Source: an uncultured Collinsella sp. | GTDB lineage: Bacteria > Actinomycetota > Coriobacteriia > Coriobacteriales > Coriobacteriaceae | Assembly: GCA_900542945.1 (NCBI GenBank) | Contig: UQPI01000014.1 | Span: forward strand, 1-45,190 | DNA: 45,190 nt | Reading direction: 5' to 3' | Shown here: one piece after another, positions 9,823 to 16,941 of the stretch | Layout: each line of letters begins with the position of its first letter | How positions within the stretch are numbered: position 1 is the stretch's first letter | Translations under genes and position numbers: made by a program | Notes under the pieces: model-generated | What the model was told of the DNA's origin: nothing | Databases searched by the model: none | The model's input: only the letters and a program-made list of their open reading frames with translations

Positions 9823-10470
9823 CTAGAGCGTGCCGTAGATGCGGTCGCCGGCGTCGCCGAGGCCGGGAACGATGTAGGCAGCCTCGTTGAGATGGTCGTC
9901 GATGGCGCAGGTATAGATATGCACATCTGGGTCCTTCTCGGTCAGCGACTTGAGGCCCTCGGGGGCCGCGACGATGCACAGCATGCGGATGTCCTTGACA
10001 CCGCGCTCGCGCAGGTAGCTGATGGCCATCTCGGCCGAACCGCCCGTGGCAAGCATGGGGTCGACGACCAGGCAGATGCGCTGGTCGATATCCTTGGGCA
10101 TCTTGCAGTAATACTCGTGCGGCTCGTGGGTGACCTCGTCGCGCTCCATGCCGATGTGACCCACGCGAGCGGAGGGCACCAGGTCGAGGATGCCGTCGAC
10201 CATGCCAAGGCCCGCACGCAGGATGGGCACGATGGCGAGTTTCTTGCCGGCAAGCTGTTTGAACGTGGCGGTAGTGATGGGGGTCTCGACCTCGACGTCT
10301 TCCATAGGCAGGTCGCGCATGGCCTCGTAGCCGTCAAAAAGCGCGAGTTCGCGCACGAGCTGGCGGAACTGGTTGGTGCCGGTGTTTTTGTCGCGCAGGA
10401 TCGACAGCTTGTGCTGGACGAGCGGGTGATCGACAAGCGTCACACGGGACGCATCGTAGGTGACGGTCAT
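9823..10470 (-). CDS. upp: Uracil phosphoribosyltransferase
   Basis: 215 aa. It converts uracil and PRPP to UMP in pyrimidine salvage. The PRPP-binding motif VDPMLATGGSA and the uracil-binding C-terminal PGLGDAGDRIYGT are intact, as are the flexible-loop residues VPILRAGLGM. The chosen ATG at 10470 (MTVTYDASRV) matches the family N-terminus and is preceded by GAAAGGGG; the frame remains open 20 codons upstream, but that extension is not conserved-looking. Confidence 0.96.
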   Translation of the reverse strand: MTVTYDASRVTLVDHPLVQHKLSILRDKNTGTNQFRQLVRELALFDGYEAMRDLPMEDVEVETPITTATFKQLAGKKLAIVPILRAGLGMVDGILDLVPSARVGHIGMERDEVTHEPHEYYCKMPKDIDQRICLVVDPMLATGGSAEMAISYLRERGVKDIRMLCIVAAPEGLKSLTEKDPDVHIYTCAIDDHLNEAAYIVPGLGDAGDRIYGTL

Positions 10471-10593
10471 GGGTTGATTGCCCCTTTCGTTGCGGCCGCA
10501 AAACGGCCTTGCTGACAAGGTGTGCAGCAATGTTGCCGCCGCACGCCATGCATTAGTTTAGCGGTTTGTTGTATCGAGCAGCCCATCGCAGCC

Positions 10594-12135
10594 CTACTGT
10601 GAGGTGCTGAGCGAGCGCCTGACTGCATCACGCCAGCCCGCAAGGTTTTGCTCGCGGCGCTCGGCGGACATGTGGGGAAGGAAGGTCCTAACGATCTGGG
10701 CATTTTGCTCCAGCTCTTCCAGGTCTTCCCAATAGCCGACGGCAAGACCCGCCAAGTACGCGGCACCGATTGCCGTGGTCTCCACCGTCTCGCATTGCAG
10801 CACGGGGATATCCAGCAGGTCGGCCTGGAATTGCATGATGAACTCGTTGCGCGAGGCACCGCCATCGACAGACAGGCGCTCAATCGAAAGCCCCACGTCC
10901 TGCTCCATGGCGCGCAGCACGTCGTAGCTCTGATATGCCATGGATTCGCAGGCGGCACGTACGATGGTCGCACGGCTCGAGGCGCCGGTCAGACCGCACA
11001 CGATACCGCGAGCATGCGGGTCCCACCAGGGAGCACCCAAACCCGCAAAGGCGGGAACGAAGTAGCAGCCCTCGTTGTCGCTAATCGAAGCAGCGAGTTG
11101 TGCCGACTCGCTCACGCTCGAGATGATGCCCATGTTGTTGCGAAGCCAGTTCATCGTTGAGCCGGCGGCAAAAATAGAGCCCTCGAGCGCATAGCCGACT
11201 TTGCCGTCCGCAGCGATACCGATGGTGGAGACCAGGCCATTCTTGGATTCGACGATCTCGTCGCCGGTGTTCATGAGCATAAAGCAACCCGTGCCATAGG
11301 TGTTTTTGGTCTGGCCGGGACGGAAACAGCAGTGGCCGAACAGCGACGCCTGTTGGTCACCTGCCACGCCCATGATGGGCGGCATGTTGGTCATGATGTC
11401 GCTCGCGACGCGGCCGTAGTCGCCCGAGCTCCAGCGAACCTCGGGCATCATGGAACGTGGAACGTCAAAGAGTGCCAGCAGGTCGTCGTCCCAATCGAGC
11501 GTATGGATATTAAAGAGTGCCGTGCGGCTGGCATTGGTGTAGTCGGTGGCAAAGACCTGGCCGCCGGTGAGGTTGTAGATGAGCCAGGTGTCGATGGTGC
11601 CAAACATGAGGTCGCCCGCCGCCGCGCTTTCGCGTGCGCCGTCGACGTTGTCGAGAATCCACTGCACCTTGGAGGCCGAGAAATACGGGTCGAGCGTGAG
11701 TCCCGTGCGGGAGCGCACCAGCCCTTCTGCGCCCTGCTCGACAAGCTCGTCGATCAGAGGTGCGGTACGGCGGCACTGCCATACGATAGCGTTATAGATC
11801 GGCTGACCGCTCACGCGATCCCAGACCACCGTGGTCTCGCGCTGGTTGGAGATGCCGATGGCGGCAATGCGGTCGGAGTGGATACCGCTCTTAAACTGGA
11901 CTTCCATCATGACGGCGATCTGGCTAGCAAGGACCGCCATGGGGTCTTGCTCCACCCAGCCGGGACGCGGAAAGCTGGTTTTGACGCTGCGACGTGCCTG
12001 CGCGACGATGCAGCCGTACTCGTCGACGATGGTCGCAAGTACCGAGGTGGTGCCGCAGTCGAGCGCCATGATGTAGGAACCGCCAAAGTCAAACGAGGCA
12101 TCTTCCATGCCCAGGCTGCCCAGATTCAACGACAT
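10594..12135 (-). CDS. glpK: Glycerol kinase (FGGY family)
   Basis: 513 aa. It phosphorylates glycerol to sn-glycerol 3-phosphate. Both FGGY signatures are present, and the glycerol contacts of E. coli GlpK are kept: NQRETT (Arg83/Glu84 equivalent), IVWQCRRT (Trp103), TLDPYFSASK (Tyr135) and GVAGDQQ (Asp245). Two oddities appear. The N-terminus has about 20 extra residues before the phosphate-binding loop, and the loop reads LDCGTTSVLA rather than the usual LDQGTTSSRA, losing the Gln and Arg. No glpF or glpD neighbour is present; instead it starts 13 bases after the Sua5-type gene, suggesting cotranscription. Glycerol is the best guess; another polyol cannot be excluded. Confidence 0.87.
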   Translation of the reverse strand: MSLNLGSLGMEDASFDFGGSYIMALDCGTTSVLATIVDEYGCIVAQARRSVKTSFPRPGWVEQDPMAVLASQIAVMMEVQFKSGIHSDRIAAIGISNQRETTVVWDRVSGQPIYNAIVWQCRRTAPLIDELVEQGAEGLVRSRTGLTLDPYFSASKVQWILDNVDGARESAAAGDLMFGTIDTWLIYNLTGGQVFATDYTNASRTALFNIHTLDWDDDLLALFDVPRSMMPEVRWSSGDYGRVASDIMTNMPPIMGVAGDQQASLFGHCCFRPGQTKNTYGTGCFMLMNTGDEIVESKNGLVSTIGIAADGKVGYALEGSIFAAGSTMNWLRNNMGIISSVSESAQLAASISDNEGCYFVPAFAGLGAPWWDPHARGIVCGLTGASSRATIVRAACESMAYQSYDVLRAMEQDVGLSIERLSVDGGASRNEFIMQFQADLLDIPVLQCETVETTAIGAAYLAGLAVGYWEDLEELEQNAQIVRTFLPHMSAERREQNLAGWRDAVRRSLSTSQ

Positions 12136-12148
12136 CGCTTAAACCTTT

Positions 12149-12892
12149 CTATTGCATCGGGTCGGACAGGACCCGTTCAATCTCTGATGCGGGAAGTGCG
12201 CCTTGGCGCAGGATCTGGAGCTCGCCGTGCTGAAACGACACGATGGTCGAGGCGTCGCGACACGGGGTCTCACCGGCGTCGACGGCAACATCGACCCCCT
12301 CCAGGATGCGACCCTCCACCGTGATAAAACTTGCCGGCGCGGGCGCGCCATGCGTGTTGGCGCTGGTGCAGGCAAGGGGGCTGCCACAGGCGCGAATGAG
12401 CGCCTGCACCACGGGCGAGGCCGAAGCGCGAAGTGCCACCGTGTCGTCGGCAGCGCGCATAAAGGTCGGCACGCAGGGAGCTGCCTTGACCACGATAGTC
12501 AGGGCTCCCGGCCAGCATCGTCGCGCGAGTATGCGGGCATCTTCCGGGATATCCACGCCATAGCGGTCGAGTGCTTCGACGCCATCGACCAGCCAAGCGA
12601 CGGTTTGCGTGAGTTCACGTTGCTTGAGAGTGAAGATACGGCGATAGCCGGTGCCGAGCGCAGGAACTGCGGCGCCATTGACGGCAGCCTGCGGATCGCG
12701 CGGCCACGATGGGAATTCGCTTGTATCTTGGGGCACGGCGTCCGAGAAGGCGTTGACTGCCACGGCGACACCGTAGACGGTCTCGGTCGGGATCAAAGCC
12801 AGGCCGCCGCGGCCGAGCACCTCGGCCGTGCGCTCGACGGCAAGCCGATGCGGCTCGCGCGTTCCCTCGTATACCCGATAGACCGTCTGCAT
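12149..12892 (-). CDS. L-threonylcarbamoyladenylate synthase (Sua5/YrdC family)
   Basis: 247 aa. It makes threonylcarbamoyl-AMP for t6A37 modification of ANN-decoding tRNAs. The fold-defining features are GGLALIPTETVYGVAV near residues 29-44, the KxR-like region in FTLKQRELTQT, PGALTIVV and SPLACTSANTHGAPAP. Compared with YrdC there is an insertion of about 25 residues between VNAFSDA and the substrate loop (SEFPSWPRDPQAAVNGAAVP), and there is no clear C-terminal Sua5 domain, so length is intermediate. It is followed closely by glpK. Confidence 0.88.
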   Translation of the reverse strand: MQTVYRVYEGTREPHRLAVERTAEVLGRGGLALIPTETVYGVAVAVNAFSDAVPQDTSEFPSWPRDPQAAVNGAAVPALGTGYRRIFTLKQRELTQTVAWLVDGVEALDRYGVDIPEDARILARRCWPGALTIVVKAAPCVPTFMRAADDTVALRASASPVVQALIRACGSPLACTSANTHGAPAPASFITVEGRILEGVDVAVDAGETPCRDASTIVSFQHGELQILRQGALPASEIERVLSDPMQ

Positions 12893-13026
12893 GTGTATGC
12901 CAGCCCCTTACGCTCTGGTGCAAGTTTGTTTACTGTGGGGCATTCTCGCACGAAACGTTCAACCTATTTGCCCAGAGCGCATGTTGGTTTGGTGAGCGGC
13001 TCTAGTAGTCGGTGAAAGTGAGGGGG

Positions 13027-13473
13027 TTATTGGACTGCGACGAACTTCTTTGGCCTGCCGGCGTGACGTTCTTGGGCGGCGTAACGCTCGATGCTGTCTA
13101 TCGTTATCATCCGACGGCCGTCGACGAGTTCAACATCGAGCTTTCCGGCTTTGACCAGCGCGGTAATCCGCGGAGCGGAGACTTTGAGGTCCAGCGCTGC
13201 GTCTTTAAATGTTCGGCACGCCGCTTCCCGAGCGTCCTCGTGGTCGATTTCGACTGAAAGGGCCACGACCTCGGCCGAGCGTTCGTACCCCGCCGGAGTC
13301 AAACCGTTGTTGAGGTCGTCGGCCAAAAACGCCATCAGTGCCTCGGTGGCATGGGCAATCGCTTCTTCGCGCGTATCGCCATCGGCAAAGGCGCCGGGAA
13401 TCTGCGGGAAGCTAGCGCAGTAACCATCGTCTTCTTTTATGAGAACGCAGTCATAGGTAAATCGCTGCCTCAT
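13027..13473 (-). CDS. hicB: HicB-family antitoxin with a C-terminal helix-turn-helix
   Basis: 148 aa from the ATG at 13473, 11 nt after hicA. The N-terminal half is the HicB partial RNase-H-like fold (FTYDCVLIKEDDGYCASFPQIPGAFADGDTREEA split over residues 4-38) that blocks HicA. The C-terminal part (CRTFKDAALDL...SIERYAAQERHAGRPKKF) looks like an excisionase/MerR-type winged helix-turn-helix, which would bind the operator upstream of hicA. An open extension to 13518 lacks a ribosome-binding site. It is the second gene of a hicA-hicB pair. Confidence 0.88.
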   Translation of the reverse strand: MRQRFTYDCVLIKEDDGYCASFPQIPGAFADGDTREEAIAHATEALMAFLADDLNNGLTPAGYERSAEVVALSVEIDHEDAREAACRTFKDAALDLKVSAPRITALVKAGKLDVELVDGRRMITIDSIERYAAQERHAGRPKKFVAVQ

Positions 13474-13484
13474 TTTGCCTCCAA

Positions 13485-13670
13485 CTACCATCCAGCTTGG
13501 CGACGAATACTTGCCCACGTGCCCTTCTTTGGTCGATCACCACCAGAGCCGTTCACGGTGACAACGCGGTCACCAGAAACATACTTAGCATGACTACCGA
13601 CTTGCGCGACCTTCACGAATCCATCGTGCTTGAGTAGGGCAATGATTTCCCGAAAGGTAGGAGGTTGCAT
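13485..13670 (-). CDS. hicA: HicA-family mRNA interferase toxin
   Basis: 61 aa, the usual HicA size. HicA has a double-stranded-RNA-binding fold and cleaves mRNA. The N-terminal TFREIIALLKHDGFVKVAQVGSH and the catalytic His in GSHAKY are present, followed by the conserved TVNGSGGDRPKKGTWASI..QAG tail. The ribosome-binding site GAGG lies upstream of the ATG at 13670. The gene begins only 67 bp after the prmC stop and has its own promoter/operator region. Confidence 0.9.
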   Translation of the reverse strand: MQPPTFREIIALLKHDGFVKVAQVGSHAKYVSGDRVVTVNGSGGDRPKKGTWASIRRQAGW

Positions 13671-13696
13671 GGGCCGACCTCTTTCAGCCGTCCTAA

Positions 13697-13714
13697 TTAT
13701 AAACTACTTTATAA
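13697..13714 (-). promoter_or_regulatory. Palindromic operator/-10 region of hicAB
   Basis: A perfect inverted repeat, TTATAAA-CTAC-TTTATAA, lies in an AT-rich patch just upstream of hicA and includes a TATAAT-like -10 (on the minus strand). It is the likely autoregulatory site for HicB; this is an inference from position and symmetry. Confidence 0.55.
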
Positions 13715-13738
13715 TTTTTGCTAACCAGTTAATAAATA

Positions 13739-14989
13739 TTACTGGCGTTGCTTGGGCTCGGTGACGATGGCTCGGACAATGCGGGGGCGATCGGTGAGGT
13801 CGTGGACGATACGCACGTCCGAAAGGCCTGCCTGGCGACAGAGCTCGGCCGCGGCATCGAGGGTACCCTCGTAGAGCTCGCAGGCAAACAGGCCGCCGGC
13901 GCGCAGCATGTAAGGCGCCGCGTTGAGCAGGCGGCGGAAGATATCGAGGCCGTCGGCGCCGCCCTCGAGCGCCAGGTCGGGCTCAAAGTCCTTGACCTCG
14001 TGCGGCAGCGAGCGCATGACGTCGGTCGGGATGTAAGGTGGGTTGGAGACGAGCACATCAAAGGTGCCCCACTCTTCGCGGGGAATGGAACTCACCAGGT
14101 TGGTGAGGCTAAAGGCAACCTCATCTGCCGTGAGGCCGAGGGTGTCGCGGTTTTTGGTGGCCAGATCGATGGCGCGCGACTCGATATCGGTGGCGGTGCA
14201 GGTAACGTGGCCGCGGCGCTCCCAGGCAAGGGAGAGCGAAATGCAGCCCGTGCCGCAGCCGACCTCGAGAACGCGGGCAGTGCAGGGCTCGGCTGGGGCA
14301 GGCGCAGCGGTATCCTGAGCTAAAGCCGTCTCCTGGTCGGCACCCTCGATGGCGACGCCGTATTCGTCGAGCTCGGACTCGGCGGCTTCCGCGGCTTCGG
14401 CTTCTGCTGCCTGCGCGGCGGCTTCCTCGGCCTCGCGATCGGCCAGTTCCTCGGCATAGGCACGGCTGCCCAGTACGTCGCCGCCTAGCGCCGCCTCATC
14501 GGCAGCCGTCAGATTAGCGGCACGGCGCTCGGCAGTCGCCCGTTCGTCTGCCAGCGCGGCCTCGGCCTTGCGTGCCTCCTCGACCTCATCGTTCCAAGGC
14601 AGCTCAACACGCTGACGGGCAGCAGCCTCGGGGCTCAGTACCTCGGCATCCAGATAATTGAGGACTTCCTCGACGAGCATCTCGGTTTCGGGGCGCGGAA
14701 TGAGCACACCGGGAGCGCACGCGACGTCAATCATGCGAAACTGCGTGCTGCCGGTGATGTACTGCAGCGGCTCGCCTTTGGCGCGACGAACGACGGCCGC
14801 GTGCATGGTCTCGAGCTGGGCCGCGTTAAGCGTCTCGTCCATGCGCATATACAAGTCGATGCGCGCCAGGCCCGTGGCCGCGCACAGCAGCCACTCGGCA
14901 GAAAGACGGGGATGCTCCTCGCCGCGCTCGACCAGGTACTCCTTGGTCCACTCGAGACAACGCTTGATGGTCCAGATCTCGTTTGCCAT
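13739..14989 (-). CDS. prmC: Release factor glutamine methyltransferase (PrmC/HemK) with a large acidic insert
   Basis: 416 aa; PrmC is normally about 280. It methylates the Gln of the GGQ motif of RF1/RF2. The N-terminal five-helix domain (residues 1-112, including GEPLQYITG and LIPRPETEMLVEEVL) and the C-terminal SAM-dependent methyltransferase (motif I LEVGCGTGCIS at about 241-251, catalytic NPPY at about 316-319) are intact. Between them is an insertion of roughly 120 residues (about 114-236), almost entirely Ala, Glu, Asp and Arg, predicted helical or disordered. The ATG at 14989 matches the family start and has GGAGGG upstream. It lies downstream of prfA, the gene for its substrate, but 593 nt away. 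Confidence 0.93.
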   Translation of the reverse strand: MANEIWTIKRCLEWTKEYLVERGEEHPRLSAEWLLCAATGLARIDLYMRMDETLNAAQLETMHAAVVRRAKGEPLQYITGSTQFRMIDVACAPGVLIPRPETEMLVEEVLNYLDAEVLSPEAAARQRVELPWNDEVEEARKAEAALADERATAERRAANLTAADEAALGGDVLGSRAYAEELADREAEEAAAQAAEAEAAEAAESELDEYGVAIEGADQETALAQDTAAPAPAEPCTARVLEVGCGTGCISLSLAWERRGHVTCTATDIESRAIDLATKNRDTLGLTADEVAFSLTNLVSSIPREEWGTFDVLVSNPPYIPTDVMRSLPHEVKDFEPDLALEGGADGLDIFRRLLNAAPYMLRAGGLFACELYEGTLDAAAELCRQAGLSDVRIVHDLTDRPRIVRAIVTEPKQRQ

Positions 14990-15410
14990 GGGGCCCTCCC
15001 CTCTTAAGCGCCGGGCGGCGCGCGAATGTCGGAGCAGATTGTAAGCGAGGCCAGCGCCTGGCAAGGGACGATTGAAGGCGATTATCGAGAATCAGCCCAG
15101 AATTTTGCTTGGAGCCCACCTGAAGTGTTCATTCGTCGACGTCTAAATCTGCATCCGTCAAGCTTTTGGCAAGGTTGCCCCAAAACTGACCAATATCTAA
15201 CCAAACGCTTGCCACATCGCTTGACGCGCGACGCGTCAAAAATCGCCCCGCGATTTCTTGGACGTTTTTTCGAGCAATATTTTCAATTGCAGATGCATGC
15301 CGTTAATTACTTTAAGCAGGTAAGCAGCTCAAAGGCCATCAAAACCGATTGAATAACATCTCAAAGCAATGTCCCCAATGACTCCCTACGGATCATTTGA
15401 CAACCAAGGA
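14990..15410. other. Noncoding spacer upstream of prmC with two adjacent short hairpins
   Basis: No convincing gene lies here; a plus-strand frame of 108 codons (15026-15352) has no recognisable domain or ribosome-binding site. Two back-to-back perfect hairpins sit at 15221-15239 (8-bp arms, 3-nt loop) and 15240-15256 (7-bp arms AAATCGC, 3-nt loop). On the minus strand the second is followed by a T run and could be a weak terminator between prfA and prmC. Confidence 0.4.
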
Positions 15411-15580
15411 AACGCCGATGTTTTGGCAATGCCAGCGAGCGACGTCCAGAGCGAACAAGTTGGCATGAAAAAGGCAAGGCATAGACCTTCTGGTCATGCC
15501 TTGCCTTTTGAATGACAAATTGTCGCTCTGGGCGGCGCGCAGCGTCGAGCCGTTACGCGGTTTGGCAAAACCGCGTAACC
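15411..15580 (-). repeat. ~170-nt structured intergenic element, copy A (after prfA)
   Basis: In transcript orientation it starts three bases after the prfA stop. In order it has: a stop-proximal hairpin (GTTACGCGGTTT arms, 15553-15580); the conserved box TCGACGCTGCGC; a long nested hairpin whose outer arm CCAGAGCGA pairs with TCGCTCTGG; an inner 14-bp stem AAAAGGCAAGGCAT with an extra 4-bp GACC/GGTC stem and TTCT loop; and the end box CGCTGGCATTGCCAAAACATCG (split here as CGCTGGCATTGCC and AAAACATCG). Three other copies are at 21434, 25201 and 45071. Confidence 0.85.
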
Positions 15581-15582
15581 TA

Positions 15583-16650
15583 CTAAACGGCCTGTGCCAG
15601 CTTCTCGGCACGCTCGGCGGCGGCGAGCGCCTCGATGACGGTGCCGAGCTGGTCGCCCAGGAGGACGCCGTTGTAGGTGGAGTTGAAGCCGATGCGGTGA
15701 TCGGTCACGCGGTCCTGGGGCTGGTTGTAGGTACGGATCTTCTCGGAACGGTTGCCGTGGCCGATCTGGCTCTGGCGCTCGGCACCGAGCTCCGCCTGCT
15801 GCTTCTCGAGCTCCATCTCGTACAGACGGGCGCGCAGCATCTGCATGCAGACTTCGCGGTTCTGGATCTGGGAGCGCTGTTCCTGCGACTGCACCACGGT
15901 GTTGGTGGGCAGGTGGGTGATGCGCACGGCGGAATAAGTGGTGTTAACGCACTGACCGCCAGGACCGGAGGCGCAGTAGGTGTCGATACGCAGGTCGGAC
16001 TGGTTGATCTGGACGTCGATCTCCTCGGCCTCGGGAAGTACGGCGACGGTCGCCGTGGAGGTCTGGATACGGCCCTGGGACTCGGTCTTGGGAACGCGCT
16101 GGACGCGGTGCACGCCGGACTCGAACTTCATGACGGAGTAGACGCGGTCGCCCTCGACCTTGAACTCGATGGACTTAAAGCCGCCGGCCTCGCTGGGGCT
16201 GGAGTCGAGCACGGTGGTCTTCCAGCCGCGCGACTCGCAGAAGCGCTGATACATCTTGTACAGATCGCCGGCAAAGATGGCCGCCTCGTCGCCACCAGCG
16301 GCGGAGCGAATCTCGACGATGGTGTTCTTGTCGTCGTTGGGGTCGCTCGGGATGAGCATGTACTTAATGTCTTCCTCGAGCTGGGGAAGCTTGGCCTCGT
16401 TTTCGGAGATGTCCATCTGGAGCATCTCCTTCTCATCGGCATCGGTAGTATCGTGGAGCATTTCCTTGGCGGCCTCGATGTCATCGAGCGCGCCGATGTA
16501 CTCGCGCGAGGCAGCGATGAGGTCGGACTGGTGCGCGTACTCCTTGTTGAGACGCGTGAACTCCTTGATATCGGAGGCGACGGCCGGGTCGGAAAGCTTT
16601 TTCTCGAGCTCCTCGTAGGCCTTGATGATCTTTTCGAGCTTGTCGCGCAT
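15583..16650 (-). CDS. prfA: Peptide chain release factor 1
   Basis: 355 aa. It terminates translation at UAA and UAG. The stop-codon-recognition tripeptide region reads RVPKTESQGR (PxT form, which marks RF1 rather than RF2), and the peptidyl-transferase-centre motif GPGGQ is at about residues 229-233, followed by CVNTTYSAVR where many RF1 have HVNTTDSA. The Gln is the PrmC target. The ATG at 16650 has a strong AAAGGAG. It is followed by structured element copy A and then, after a spacer, by prmC. Confidence 0.97.
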   Translation of the reverse strand: MRDKLEKIIKAYEELEKKLSDPAVASDIKEFTRLNKEYAHQSDLIAASREYIGALDDIEAAKEMLHDTTDADEKEMLQMDISENEAKLPQLEEDIKYMLIPSDPNDDKNTIVEIRSAAGGDEAAIFAGDLYKMYQRFCESRGWKTTVLDSSPSEAGGFKSIEFKVEGDRVYSVMKFESGVHRVQRVPKTESQGRIQTSTATVAVLPEAEEIDVQINQSDLRIDTYCASGPGGQCVNTTYSAVRITHLPTNTVVQSQEQRSQIQNREVCMQMLRARLYEMELEKQQAELGAERQSQIGHGNRSEKIRTYNQPQDRVTDHRIGFNSTYNGVLLGDQLGTVIEALAAAERAEKLAQAV

Positions 16651-16860
16651 GACGGGACTCCTTTATATGCGTGAAGGTGAAAATCGGCAGAATTGATGGG
16701 GCGCACGGCGCCATTGCGGGGGTAAGTCCAGCTAGAGCATGTCGATCTTCAGATACATGCGCATCCCTTCGCGTACGGGGTACATAGTTGCGGTCTAACC
16801 CATACATGATAGCGTGCGCAGGCAAACCTGCATATAACCCGCACGGAATGAGCGGACGTA

Positions 16861-16912
16861 GCCGTTGGGGACGTTCCTTTACGACTAGTCGTTTAAGAAC
16901 GTCCCCAACGGC
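16861..16912. repeat. GGGGACGTTC palindrome with central ACTAGT, copy 1
   Basis: Perfect 16-bp arms (GCCGTTGGGGACGTTC at 16861-16876 and its complement at 16897-16912) enclose a second perfect palindrome, ACGACTAGTCGT. A related but rearranged copy is at 44981-45070. It sits in the gap between prfA and the M20 peptidase stop. The remainder of 16651-16860 holds the prfA leader and no gene I can see. Confidence 0.75.
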
Positions 16913-16913
16913 T

Positions 16914-16937
16914 AACAAAGGGACTGTCGCCTTGTCG
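16914..16937. repeat. GTGACAAAGGGA palindrome family, degenerate copy 1
   Basis: ACAAAGGGACTG followed by TCGCCTTGTC is an imperfect member of the ~31-nt palindrome family. It ends five bases from the M20 peptidase stop codon, i.e. at that gene's 3' end. Confidence 0.5.
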
Positions 16938-16941
16938 AATT

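Noticed and set aside
15026..15352. Plus-strand open frame of 108 codons in the prmC upstream spacer
   Set aside because: No ribosome-binding site, no recognisable domain, and residue usage like random AT/GC-mixed sequence; it overlaps hairpins.
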